Shown piece by piece: positions 25,191-34,021 of a stretch of 64,000 nt of DNA (position 1 is the first letter of the stretch; each line of letters starts with the position of its first letter). A model generated the notes under the pieces. That model searched no databases. It worked only from the letters and a program-made list of their open reading frames with translations, and was not told the origin of the DNA. This DNA comes from JBEIQE01 sp040376705 (GTDB lineage: Bacteria; Pseudomonadota; Alphaproteobacteria; UBA2400): the NCBI GenBank assembly GCA_040376705.1, contig JBEIQE010000001.1:248001-312000 (forward strand), in the 5' to 3' direction. The position numbers and the translations under genes are program-made.

Positions 25191-25850
25191 TTACGCCGAG
25201 CGTTTGCCTTTACGGGCGGCTTTGTTGGCATAAAGGCGGGCATCTGCACGCTTGAGCACATCGTTAGCCGTATCGCCGCCCACATAGCTGGCAGCACCAA
25301 AGCTGGCGCGCAGGGGCAGGGCAAACTCTTTCCAGTTCAGCGCCGCGGCATTGAGTTGGGCTTGTAGCTGGGCAGCGCGGCGTTGGCCGGTTACGGTTTT
25401 GCTGCGTGGCAGGATGATGGCAAATTCATCCCCGCCCAAACGGGCCACCGTATCGCCATCGCGCAGCGCGCCCATCAGGGTTTTACCTACCAGCTGCAGG
25501 TAAGCATCGCCGGCGGCATGGCCAAAGCGGTCGTTCACCAGCTTGAAGCCATCGAGATCGACCATAATGATGGTGCCGCAGCTGTTGGGGTCGCGCTGGG
25601 CAGCGCCAATTTCACGGGTGAGGGCCATTTCAAAACCACGACGATTGAGGGTGCCGGTCAGTTCATCGGTAAAGCTCAGGTTCTCGAGAATCTTGATGCG
25701 GGTGCGCTGCTGGCTGATCAGGCGCTCGGCCTCGGCGACCATGGCATAGGCGCGGGCGAGCAGGCGCTCGTTCAGTTCCTGTGTTTCCTTCGAAACATCA
25801 AATTCCATCGGGGCGGTAGGCAGATTGTTGAGGTCTAAATGAAACGACAT
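25191..25850 (-). CDS. Stand-alone GGDEF diguanylate cyclase
   Basis: The 219-residue protein has a short coiled N-terminal region (about 1-55) and a full GGDEF domain with intact active site (LGGDEF). An RDGD five residues before GGDEF matches the RxxD inhibitory I-site, so product feedback is likely. It has no receiver or membrane domain. It should make cyclic di-GMP in the cytoplasm. It is the only GGDEF gene in the window and is on the opposite strand from divK about 2 kb away. Confidence 0.9.
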   Translation of the reverse strand: MSFHLDLNNLPTAPMEFDVSKETQELNERLLARAYAMVAEAERLISQQRTRIKILENLSFTDELTGTLNRRGFEMALTREIGAAQRDPNSCGTIIMVDLDGFKLVNDRFGHAAGDAYLQLVGKTLMGALRDGDTVARLGGDEFAIILPRSKTVTGQRRAAQLQAQLNAAALNWKEFALPLRASFGAASYVGGDTANDVLKRADARLYANKAARKGKRSA

Positions 25851-26040
25851 GGCCGGTATACTCCTGTTTGATAATCTGGAATGATAAGAGCAAGCCTTGT
25901 GCCAACAATAATTTGTGCAAAATCAAAGACCTATTGCTAATGAATCGTGAATGCCGTTAGGGCCCCGTGTCAAAAATGCCGATAGGCGGGGGCGGCAACT
26001 CATGTCACTGTAATGATGCAAATTCTAGCGAGGTAAGAGC

Positions 26041-26919
26041 ATGACGTTGAGCAAACTCCGGGTGGCGGGAGCTGGTCTGGTCCTTTCATTGGCAGCAGTC
26101 ACGGTCCTATTCCTGCAGCCCACACCGTCAGCGCAAGCAGCCTCGGCACCGGCAACAACCACTGCCAGCGCGGCTAACCTCAAGCCCAGCATTCTCCCGC
26201 ATCGTGCCCTGTACCGCATGTCGCTCGATTCAGTGCGTAACGGTAGTCAGATTCAGGCATCTGAAGGCATGATGTATTTTGAGTGGCAGGACGCCTGCGA
26301 TGGCTGGAACGTCGAGCAGCGCCTTAATCTGACCATGACCCGTGATGAGGGTGTCGAGCTTGAGATCAAGAGCAATTTCACCACCTGGGAGTCGAAGGAC
26401 GGGCTGCGTTACCGCTTCAACTACCGCAATCTGCTCAACGGCCAGCTGCAGGAAGAATTCCGCGGTAATGCCAAGCTTAGCGCCCCGGGCGAAACTGGTC
26501 TTGCCACCTATAGCATACCTGAAGTGCGCGAAGTGAAACTGCCACTTGGCTCCTATTTCCCCACCTCGCACACCATGGCGCTGATTGGCGCTGCAATTGC
26601 GCGTAAACCGCTGTTCGCGGCCAGTGTGTTCGATGGCACCGATGAGCATGGCTTGAGCGAAGTCAGTGCGGTTATCGGCGCACAAAAGGATGTAAGCGTA
26701 GAAGCCGCTCGTACCGGCCTTGGTGATACGCCTGCTGTAGCCTGGCCTGTACGCATGGCTTTCTTCCCCTATGATCAGGAAGAAGCAGCGCCCGAGTACG
26801 AGATGGATACCACTATTCTGCCTAATGGCGTTTCCGAATTCATGCTGCTCGATTACGGTGAATTCCGCTTGCGCGGTGTACTGGAAAAAGTAGAAATTCT
26901 TGCCAAGCCGGATTGCTGA
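26041..26919 (+). CDS. eipB: EipB-like periplasmic envelope-integrity protein (DUF1849), copy 1
   Basis: The 292-residue protein has a signal peptide (cleaved near 'QAASA') and matches the DUF1849/EipB pattern: 'LPHRALYRMSL' at the start of the mature part, 'ACDGWNVEQRL' with a cysteine, many beta strands, and a final Cys (KPDC) that could form the disulfide seen in EipB. EipB is needed for envelope integrity in Brucella. It is followed after 3 bp by a second member of the same family. Confidence 0.85.
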   Translation: MTLSKLRVAGAGLVLSLAAVTVLFLQPTPSAQAASAPATTTASAANLKPSILPHRALYRMSLDSVRNGSQIQASEGMMYFEWQDACDGWNVEQRLNLTMTRDEGVELEIKSNFTTWESKDGLRYRFNYRNLLNGQLQEEFRGNAKLSAPGETGLATYSIPEVREVKLPLGSYFPTSHTMALIGAAIARKPLFAASVFDGTDEHGLSEVSAVIGAQKDVSVEAARTGLGDTPAVAWPVRMAFFPYDQEEAAPEYEMDTTILPNGVSEFMLLDYGEFRLRGVLEKVEILAKPDC

Positions 26920-26922
26920 GGA

Positions 26923-27810
26923 ATGATCATGCGCCATACTGCTTTTTCAATCGTTCTCGCTGTACTTATTGCCATGCCGGTTGCTGCAGAGGAGAGTGCG
27001 CCTGCTCAGCAGAGCAGTGGCCGCCTACGGGTGGATACATCGCTGCATCCATCCAAGGTTACCTACCGCGTCAGCCTGCTTTCGGGTACGGCGCAGCAGC
27101 AGTTTGCTTCAGCTGAAGGCAGTTTTACTGATAAATCAGTATTAAGTTGCGAGGGCTGGAATGTTGAGCAGCGTTTGTTCGTCAAGTTCTTGCCGCCATC
27201 AAAGCCGGGGGTGGCAACTATCCCGGTTTACTTGCGCACGGGCGCCAATAACTTTGAATCGCGCGATGGCCTGACCTACCGCTTTGAGGATAAAACCAGC
27301 ATGGCGGGGCAGGTGATCAATTCACACAAGGGCTCTGCCACGCTTACAGGCGTAGGACAGGCGGGTACAGCTGTTTATACCGAGCCTGCGGGCGTGACCA
27401 TTGAGCTGCCGGCAGGTACCATCTTCCCGGTTACGTATGCCCAGCAGTTAATAAATGCTGCTGGCGAAGGTCAGCCCCGTTACAGTGCCCGTGTATTTGA
27501 TGGTTCGATGAGCGCCGAGCTGGGCCTCATTCGCATGGTCACCGATATCAGTGCGCCACGTGCCGCTGTTTTCAAGGATCCTGAAGCAAACAAGCCTACC
27601 CCCGGCCTTGAAAATGAATTCACGACTGAGCTGGCGTGGGGCATGCGCACCAGTATGTTCAAAGGCAATGATGCCAACCCGCTGTTCAAGCAGGGCTTCA
27701 GTATGCTGCCCAACGGCCGCTCCGAGACCATGATGATGAACTTCGGTCAGTTCTCCTTGCGGTTTGACCTCGTCAAATATGAGGAAATTCCGCTACCTAC
27801 CTGTCCGTAA
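26923..27810 (+). CDS. EipB-like protein (DUF1849), copy 2
   Basis: The 295-residue protein has a signal peptide (MRHTAFSIVLAVLIAMPVAA) and the same domain as its upstream neighbour: 'HPSKVTYRVSL', 'CEGWNVEQRLFVKF', 'LPAGTIFPVTYAQQLI', 'MLPNGRSETMMMNFGQFSLRF' and a terminal 'PTCP'. Start is ATG 26923 or 26929, with GAGGA upstream. It is separated from copy 1 by 3 bp. The two share the same landmarks in the same order but differ in sequence, so the duplication is old. Confidence 0.85.
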   Translation: MIMRHTAFSIVLAVLIAMPVAAEESAPAQQSSGRLRVDTSLHPSKVTYRVSLLSGTAQQQFASAEGSFTDKSVLSCEGWNVEQRLFVKFLPPSKPGVATIPVYLRTGANNFESRDGLTYRFEDKTSMAGQVINSHKGSATLTGVGQAGTAVYTEPAGVTIELPAGTIFPVTYAQQLINAAGEGQPRYSARVFDGSMSAELGLIRMVTDISAPRAAVFKDPEANKPTPGLENEFTTELAWGMRTSMFKGNDANPLFKQGFSMLPNGRSETMMMNFGQFSLRFDLVKYEEIPLPTCP

Positions 27811-27947
27811 CTCCGAGTCGCCGCCATTTTAGCGCTTAGCCCTCTCGATTCAGGGGGTTGTAGGCATGGTTAATTGTGTGTTAAATTCAAGGTAATAAAA
27901 TTACAACGTAGCCTAGGGAGGCTACAAACTAGTGCAAGGATGTGGCC

Positions 27948-28379
27948 ATGAGCCAGTTGCCTGAAGCACCCGATAAAATCGCCGGCGGGCTCCGGAGAAT
28001 CTTAGTCGTCGAAGATAACGACCTGAACCTCAAACTATTCCGAGACCTCCTTATCGCTCAGGGCTACAGCGTGCTTCATACGCGTGATGGCGTAGAGGCG
28101 TTCAGGCTTGCGCGTGTGCATAAGCCGGATCTGGTCCTGATGGACATTCAGCTACCTGAGGTCTCTGGCTTTGAGGTGACGCGCTGGATGAAGGATGACC
28201 CGGCGCTGCGCGATATTCCGGTGGTGGCTGTTACAGCCTTTGCCATGGCAGGCGATGAAGAGAAGGCCAAAGCAGCTGGCTGCGCGGCTTACGTTACCAA
28301 ACCCATCGCCGTTAAGTCTTTCCTTGAGACTGTCGCCAAGTGCCTTGGCCAGCCCCAGCGCCAGCTGGAAGATGCCTAA
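27948..28379 (+). CDS. divK: Single-domain response regulator, DivK-like
   Basis: The product is 143 residues from ATG 27948. It has the receiver residues: acidic VVEDND pocket, phospho-acceptor in LVLMDIQLPEVSGFEV, Thr/Ser in VVAVTAFAM, and Lys in YVTKPIAV. The text 'MDIQLPEVSG' and 'AVTAFAM' match DivK closely. DivK relays cell-cycle phosphorylation in Alphaproteobacteria. The usual downstream partner pleD is absent; the next genes are on the other strand. Confidence 0.88.
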   Translation: MSQLPEAPDKIAGGLRRILVVEDNDLNLKLFRDLLIAQGYSVLHTRDGVEAFRLARVHKPDLVLMDIQLPEVSGFEVTRWMKDDPALRDIPVVAVTAFAMAGDEEKAKAAGCAAYVTKPIAVKSFLETVAKCLGQPQRQLEDA

Positions 28380-28793
28380 TTAATCCCGCTTGAGAGTCTC
28401 TAGGCGCTTGAGACTGGGCGCTGCGAACTCTCGCATACTTCTTTCAGTCGCTGCTGCGCCATGCGTTGCTTCCATTTTGAGGTAGTGGTTTACCATAAGC
28501 AGGCGGCGAGTATTTCGCTTAACGCCAAGTGCACCTACAGCTGCAAACACGGCAAAACCGGCAGCAGGGCCGTATTCAGCAGGCTCTTTATCTACATTAT
28601 CGTATGCTTTGTATCCGCCATAAGCCGTAATGCCAGCAAAGATAAGCGCGCTTATTGTCGTCTTGTTACGACCTGCCTGAAGCATGCTGCGCAGTGTTGC
28701 TCTAGGGCTTATCTTCTGGATAACCTCGTAAGCGCCGAGGATGGCAGCTGCAAATGCTGTGCGTGTTGACTCTTCTGGCTTTGTGTCTGACAT
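28380..28793 (-). CDS. Hypothetical small membrane protein, 137 aa
   Basis: From ATG 28793 (AGGA upstream) the product has 137 residues with two likely transmembrane segments (about TTISALIFAGITAYGGYKAY and AAGFAVFAAVGALGV), a polar N-terminus (MSDTKPEESTR) and a basic C-terminus. I do not recognise it. It abuts divK on the other strand with no intergenic space and lies downstream of rpmG; the terminator between them makes it a separate unit. Confidence 0.65.
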   Translation of the reverse strand: MSDTKPEESTRTAFAAAILGAYEVIQKISPRATLRSMLQAGRNKTTISALIFAGITAYGGYKAYDNVDKEPAEYGPAAGFAVFAAVGALGVKRNTRRLLMVNHYLKMEATHGAAATERSMREFAAPSLKRLETLKRD

Positions 28794-28851
28794 GATGCAT
28801 TCCTTTTTCAATAGGCAGTGCAAAGTTAGGCTTTTGCATGAATCGAGCGCA

Positions 28852-28884
28852 AGCAAAAAGGCCGCCTTGGCAGGCGGCCTTCTG
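28852..28884 (-). terminator. Rho-independent terminator of rpmG
   Basis: On the minus strand, AGGCCGCC-TGCCA/TTGG-GGCGGCCT forms a strong GC stem followed by TTTTT (28854-28858), 27 bp after the rpmG stop. Confidence 0.88.
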
Positions 28885-28910
28885 TATCTCGTGAAAGAGA
28901 CGGAGAGAGC

Positions 28911-29093
28911 TTAGCGCTTCTTGCCCGAATCCATCTTCTCTTCCTTGTACTCAACGTGCTTGCGTACAACGGGGTCGTACTTCTTGGTCTTCAGCTTCTC
29001 GGTCGCTGTGCGCGGGTTCTTGCTGTGCACATAGAAGTGGCCGGTGTCAGCGGTGCTGACAAGCTTGATACGGATGCGGGTTGGCTTGGCCAT
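28911..29093 (-). CDS. rpmG: 50S ribosomal protein L33
   Basis: The 60-residue protein starts MAKPTRIRIKLVSTADTG with the typical 'FYVHSKNPRTATEKL' and 'KYDPVVRKHVEYKEEK' sequences of the cysteine-free alphaproteobacterial L33. It has a clear AGAGG upstream of ATG 29093 and its own terminator. Confidence 0.97.
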   Translation of the reverse strand: MAKPTRIRIKLVSTADTGHFYVHSKNPRTATEKLKTKKYDPVVRKHVEYKEEKMDSGKKR

Positions 29094-29286
29094 GGTAAAC
29101 CTCTGTTCTTGATCTCAGGCGGCGGAAAATAGCGATTTCTACAGCTGAGTCAAGCATTTTAACCCTTTATTATGCTGATTCGGTTTAGACGCAGTTATAC
29201 ACGGGATTTATAACGGCACATTACCTGTTTGCTTGCGGTCGTTTTTAGGGGCCTGCTATAAGGCAAAAGAAAAGCAGGGGCCTTTT

Positions 29287-30543
29287 ATGCGCATAGCACT
29301 GGCATTTCCAGACCTGAGCCGCGATCGGCCAGAAGACTTCATGCGGCAGGCTGTAAAGCTGCCGCAAAAGCCGGATTTGCTGGTTTTGCCTGAAAATGCC
29401 TATGCCATAACCGGTAATAACCTTCGGGAATTCCAGCAGCTTTCGCGTCAGCTGCAGGATTTTGCCTCAAATAGTGGCATTGCTATTATTACAGGCCTTG
29501 GCCTAGGCGGCACCGCCGGTACCAAGCTGACATGGCTGCAAACCGATAATTGGGCCCTCATGGCCAAACCCGGCGGTCAGGCAGCGGCCTACCACAAGCA
29601 TACCTCATCCCTTAATACCGCGTTTGACGGGGCAGTGTGGAGCAGTGCCGAACACCTGCCTATACTTGAGCTAAAAGGCGGCAAGGTGGGGCTTACCATC
29701 TGTCACGACCTGTTTGTCTCGCCCTTACAGCGCCTGCAGGCCCAGCAAGGGGCGGAGGTGCTGATCAACATCAGCTACGCGAATGTGCGCTCTTACCAGT
29801 GGCGTACACTGCTGCAGGCGCAGGCTATTACTAACCGTGTACCGATGCTCTATACGCTGCACCGTAACCCCGATACAGCGTTGCCCCAACAAGCCATCTA
29901 CGGCTTCGGCCCGCAGGGGGAGTTTAACCTGCAGTCAGCCTCAGGCCTATCGCTGCGCGATATCGACCCTGATGCGCGCACCGGCCAGCTCTATCTGTTC
30001 GATACCCACCAGCCGCAGCAGCTGGCAGCGCTACAACTGCAGCCCTCGCGGCGCGACTGGAACGGCAGCGGCCATATCGGGCGCGATGGTACGGTAGCGG
30101 GCAAGCATCGCCACTACTGTATGATTGATCTGGGTATGGATGACTTCCTGTACCATCCTGAGGCCATGTGGCGCCGTGCGCTGGCGCTGCGGCTTGAGGT
30201 AACTCCTGCTTTCCGGATCTGCACAACACCGGCCGAGTATGCTGCTCACCGCGCTGAGGTGCACGCCATAGCGCCTGCGCGTATGATCGAGTTTGGTGCC
30301 GTGGCCGTGGTGCAAACCAATAAGCCGGTAGCGGTGTGCTACCGCTCATCCAATTACAAAGATACCTTTTTCTCCGAGGCAACTGCGGGCAGACATTTGC
30401 GCATTGATGAGCGTTATCTGTTTGGCCCCACCAAAACGCTTGAGCTGCTTTCGGGCACGCAGGCCGAAGATGCAGCGCAGGCCGAACGCAACTTCCGCCG
30501 CATGGTGGGCGCGCCTATTGCCGTGCCAGCTCCAGTGCTTTAG
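29287..30543 (+). CDS. Nitrilase-superfamily hydrolase with unusual C-terminal region
   Basis: From ATG 29287 (AGCAGGGG upstream) the product has 418 residues. The N-terminal part (about 1-250) has the carbon-nitrogen hydrolase triad: Glu36 in LPENAY, Lys in YHKH and Cys in LTICHD. It would hydrolyse an amide or transfer an acyl group; substrate unknown. The C-terminal ~165 residues (from about 'GRDGTVAGKHRHYCMI') form a region I do not recognise, with 'AVCYRSSNYKDTFF'. A cytosolic enzyme is likely, with no signal peptide. Its last 29 bp overlap the convergent S41 protease. Confidence 0.72.
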   Translation: MRIALAFPDLSRDRPEDFMRQAVKLPQKPDLLVLPENAYAITGNNLREFQQLSRQLQDFASNSGIAIITGLGLGGTAGTKLTWLQTDNWALMAKPGGQAAAYHKHTSSLNTAFDGAVWSSAEHLPILELKGGKVGLTICHDLFVSPLQRLQAQQGAEVLINISYANVRSYQWRTLLQAQAITNRVPMLYTLHRNPDTALPQQAIYGFGPQGEFNLQSASGLSLRDIDPDARTGQLYLFDTHQPQQLAALQLQPSRRDWNGSGHIGRDGTVAGKHRHYCMIDLGMDDFLYHPEAMWRRALALRLEVTPAFRICTTPAEYAAHRAEVHAIAPARMIEFGAVAVVQTNKPVAVCYRSSNYKDTFFSEATAGRHLRIDERYLFGPTKTLELLSGTQAEDAAQAERNFRRMVGAPIAVPAPVL

Positions 30544-31831
30544 TGAACGCTAGAGCTTCAAGATTTTCCGACTTGGGGCAGGGGCTCTGTCGCAGCACAC
30601 ACACGTTTGGCGTAACGCCTTCATGAACCCAGCTGCGGCCAGAGGGCGAGAGCAGATGCGCCCATGTAACCGCAATTTCGCCGCCATGCGGCAGCGGCCC
30701 CACGCTTTGCACACTGCCTTTGCCGTAACTGGTGCTGCCCACCAGTGTGGCGCGGCCACGGTCTTTAAGCGCCGCCGCTAATAACTCGGCAGCACTGGCG
30801 CTGCGGCTATCGATCAGCACATAAAGCGGCAGACCGTTCAGGATATCGGCACCGCTGGTGTTATAAACATGCGCAGCATCAGCATGGCGGCCGGTGGTGC
30901 TGGCAACGACGCCTTTTGGCACCAGCAGGCCGGCAATCTCGGTCGCGCTTTCAAGAATACCGCCGGGGTTATGCTGCATATCGAGCACTACAGCGATGGC
31001 ACGGTTCCACACTGCTTGGCGCGCAGCATGCCTGAACTCACGCACGGTGCCTGGCATGAAGCGGCTGATGCGGATAACCGCTACCGAACGCTCCATGGTG
31101 AGGGCGACTGTGGTTGGAATAACGCGGGCGCGCACCACCACAACATCCCTGCGGGCTTCGCCTGCACGGCCTACTGTGAGTGTAACCGGGGCATCAACCG
31201 GCCCACGTACTTTGCTGGTAAAATCAGCAATGCTCAGGCTGCTCGCGGGTATGCCGTTAATGGCATAGATAATCTGCCCGGCTTTAAGGCCAGCACGCTG
31301 TGCCGGACTATCGATAAACGTATCCATAATCGCAAAGTCATTCCCTTTGCGCTCAAAGGTTACGCCAATGCCGCCATAGCCATCGCGCATTTCATCCTCG
31401 GCCTTGGCATCGAGCGGCGGTACGTAGCGCGAGAAGCCATCGAGCTTGGCCATAAGGGCAGGGTAGAAGGCGTTATAGATATCATCTGGCGTGGCGGCTG
31501 CCAGCTTGGGTGAGGTTGCCTGAGCCTGCCTTATGCTGGCGAGTGTCACATCGCCCCAATCGGCCCAGTCATCTGCTGCGGGGCTGGTGGTAAGCGCGGG
31601 CGTGTAGGCAGGGTCAATCTGCTTCAGGCCTTCAAGCCCTGCAGGCACCAGCTGCGCCAGATTCACAGGCTCGATGTAATAGGCGGTAAGGCGGCGGTAG
31701 CTCTCGGCAAATACCTCGTGGTGCAATTCTTTATTGTCCAGCTGGGTTGGATAAAAGCCAAGGCTAGGCAGGCTCAGGCTGGAGCAGGCGGTAAGTTGCA
31801 GCAGGAAAACGAACAACAAAAAGCGGTGCAT
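30515..31831 (-). CDS. S41-family C-terminal processing protease, lipoprotein
   Basis: The 438-residue protein has a lipoprotein signal with lipobox LTAC (Cys16), a PDZ domain (about 130-215, GGIGVTFERKGN), and the S41 catalytic Ser in SRSASAAELLAAAL and Lys in SYGKGSVQ. Family members cleave proteins at C-terminal tails in the periplasm and often act on cell-wall enzymes. The N-terminal ~120 residues are a helical domain without known name. It lies 50 bp downstream of rnr and converges on the nitrilase gene. Confidence 0.88.
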   Translation of the reverse strand: MHRFLLFVFLLQLTACSSLSLPSLGFYPTQLDNKELHHEVFAESYRRLTAYYIEPVNLAQLVPAGLEGLKQIDPAYTPALTTSPAADDWADWGDVTLASIRQAQATSPKLAAATPDDIYNAFYPALMAKLDGFSRYVPPLDAKAEDEMRDGYGGIGVTFERKGNDFAIMDTFIDSPAQRAGLKAGQIIYAINGIPASSLSIADFTSKVRGPVDAPVTLTVGRAGEARRDVVVVRARVIPTTVALTMERSVAVIRISRFMPGTVREFRHAARQAVWNRAIAVVLDMQHNPGGILESATEIAGLLVPKGVVASTTGRHADAAHVYNTSGADILNGLPLYVLIDSRSASAAELLAAALKDRGRATLVGSTSYGKGSVQSVGPLPHGGEIAVTWAHLLSPSGRSWVHEGVTPNVCVLRQSPCPKSENLEALAFTKALELARQ

Positions 31832-31881
31832 GCTTGAACCATAGCAGGCGCCGCTTAAATGTCTAACGTACAGAAGGGGCC

Positions 31882-33987
31882 TTAACGCCGCGCCTTCATG
31901 TGCTTTTTGGTGCGCTGGTTGGTGGGTGGCCAGTTTTCTTGCGGCTCCTCTGCTTCCAGCAGTTTGAAGGTGGTTGAGCCTGAGAGTACATCCGCCTCCA
32001 GCAGCTCGACCTTCACACGGGCACCAAGGCGGAAAACCTTGCCATGACGCGCACCGATAAGGCAGTGATGCTTCTCGTCGTGCTCGTAGCGGTCGTCCGG
32101 CGTGAGGCTTCGCATGGGCACCAACCCATCGGCACCAGTCTCGGTGAGCTCAATAAACAGGCCGAATCGCGTAACACCACTAATACGGCCAGCGAAGGTG
32201 GCACCCTTGCGCTCGGAGAGATACAGCGCTGTATAACGATCGACCGCATCACGCTCGGCAATAGCTGAGCGGCGCTCGGTGGCCGAAATATGCTCGGCGA
32301 TTTCCTGCATCTCGGCAATTTCGCGGCTGGTAATACCGCCATCGCCAAACCCATAAGCGCTGATGAGGCCGCGATGCACCACAAGGTCGGCATAACGGCG
32401 GATTGGCGAGGTGAAGTGCGCATAGCGGGTGAGGGCCAAACCAAAGTGGCCTTCATTATCCGGGCTGTAGTGCGCCTGCTGCTGGCTGCGCAGCACAACT
32501 GTGCTGATGAGCTCGGACAGCGGGCTGTCTTTGCTGTCTTCCAGCACCTTGCTGAACAGCTTGGGCTCAACCAGCTTGACCTGCGGCACGCTGTAGCCCA
32601 GCGGCTTGAGGAAGTCGCGCAGCGCTTCGAGCTTGGCGGGTGAGGGTACTTCATGCACGCGGTACATGCAGGCCATGCTCTTGGCCTCGAGGGCCTCAGC
32701 AGCGGCCACATTGGCGGTGATCATGAATTCTTCGATCAGGCGGTGGCTGTCCATACGCTCGCGCGTCGAGATTTCGGCCACCTGACCGTCTTCGGCGATC
32801 ATTACCTTGCGCTCGGGCAGGTCGAGCTCGAGCGTGCCGCGCTTCTGGCGGCCAGCCAGCAATGTCTTGAACGCGCCATAAAGCGGCTTGATTACTTCAT
32901 CGAGAATGGGTGCCGTGGTTTCATCCGTCCGGCCCTCATAAGCGGCCTGTACCTGCTCGTAGATCAGGCGGGCGCGGGACTTCATCAGGCCGCGCACAAA
33001 CTCATGCTTAACAAGGCGACCTTCGGCATTAATCCACAGCCAGCAGGCCAAACACGCGCGCTCCACATTCGGCTTGAGCGAGCATAGCTCGTTCGACAGC
33101 GCCTCGGGCAGCATGGGGACCACGCGGTCCGGGAAGTAGGTTGAGTTGCCGCGCTCATAAGCCGAGCGGTCGAGCGCCGAGCCTGTGTGTACATAGTGGG
33201 CAACGTCGGCAATGGCCACCAGCAGCTTCCAGCCATCACCATCCGGCTCGGCATAGACTGCATCGTCAAAGTCGCGGGCGTCTTTGCCGTCGATTGTTAC
33301 CAGCGGAATATCGCGTAGGTCGGTACGGCTGCCGAGGGTTGGCTTTTTCGCTTCGTTGGCTTCTTTTTCAACTTCAGGCGCAAAGGCTAGGGGTAGCTCA
33401 TGCGTGTAAATCGCGATGAGGCTGATAGCTTTGGGCTGGTTGGTATCGCCAAGACGCTCGAGAATACGGCCCTTGGGCAGGCCAGCGTTGGAGCCCGGCA
33501 GAATTTCGGCCAGCACCAGTTCGCCATCAATCGCGTTCATGTTGTCAGCACGGCTGATCAGCACTTCTTCCTTCTGGCGGCGGTCGGACGGCACCACGCG
33601 GCCACCTGACTCGTCATGCAGATAAAGGCCAACCATGCGCGCGACTTTGCCATGTTGAATTCGCTTGAGCACGGTTCCTGAGTAAGCGCGTGAGCCCATG
33701 CGCTTGAGGCGTAGCAGGGCACGCTCACCCACAGCCAGTGCAGCATGGCCGGTTGAGGGGGCAAGGAAAATACGGGGCGGTTTGCCGTCTTCGGCTTTCC
33801 AGTCGACCGGCGCTGCTACGGCTTCGCCATCAGGGTCGATCGCTACAACCTCGCACAGGGCGACTTCGGCCAGCGCGGGTGAGCGCTCGAATGAACTCTT
33901 GTAGGGTTTCTTACCAAACTGGCGCTTGGGTGGGCCAGAGCGCTTACCGGACTGACTATGACTAGATTTTTTAGGTGGTTTAGGCAT
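31882..33987 (-). CDS. rnr: Ribonuclease R
   Basis: The 701-residue protein has an N-terminal cold-shock-like region, a central RNB domain with DARDFDDAVYAEP (metal-binding Asp residues) and a C-terminal S1 domain with a Lys/Arg-rich tail. It degrades structured RNA 3' to 5'. It is 34 bp downstream of topA; the run plsY-dprA-topA-rnr is well conserved in Alphaproteobacteria. Confidence 0.95.
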   Translation of the reverse strand: MPKPPKKSSHSQSGKRSGPPKRQFGKKPYKSSFERSPALAEVALCEVVAIDPDGEAVAAPVDWKAEDGKPPRIFLAPSTGHAALAVGERALLRLKRMGSRAYSGTVLKRIQHGKVARMVGLYLHDESGGRVVPSDRRQKEEVLISRADNMNAIDGELVLAEILPGSNAGLPKGRILERLGDTNQPKAISLIAIYTHELPLAFAPEVEKEANEAKKPTLGSRTDLRDIPLVTIDGKDARDFDDAVYAEPDGDGWKLLVAIADVAHYVHTGSALDRSAYERGNSTYFPDRVVPMLPEALSNELCSLKPNVERACLACWLWINAEGRLVKHEFVRGLMKSRARLIYEQVQAAYEGRTDETTAPILDEVIKPLYGAFKTLLAGRQKRGTLELDLPERKVMIAEDGQVAEISTRERMDSHRLIEEFMITANVAAAEALEAKSMACMYRVHEVPSPAKLEALRDFLKPLGYSVPQVKLVEPKLFSKVLEDSKDSPLSELISTVVLRSQQQAHYSPDNEGHFGLALTRYAHFTSPIRRYADLVVHRGLISAYGFGDGGITSREIAEMQEIAEHISATERRSAIAERDAVDRYTALYLSERKGATFAGRISGVTRFGLFIELTETGADGLVPMRSLTPDDRYEHDEKHHCLIGARHGKVFRLGARVKVELLEADVLSGSTTFKLLEAEEPQENWPPTNQRTKKHMKARR

Positions 33988-34021
33988 TTCTACTTTTCTA
34001 TCTCCCCCTTGGGAGAACTAT

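Noticed and set aside
30869..31513. 214-codon plus-strand ORF opposite the S41 protease
   Set aside because: The S41 PDZ and active-site motifs are encoded on the minus strand over the same region; no ribosome site.
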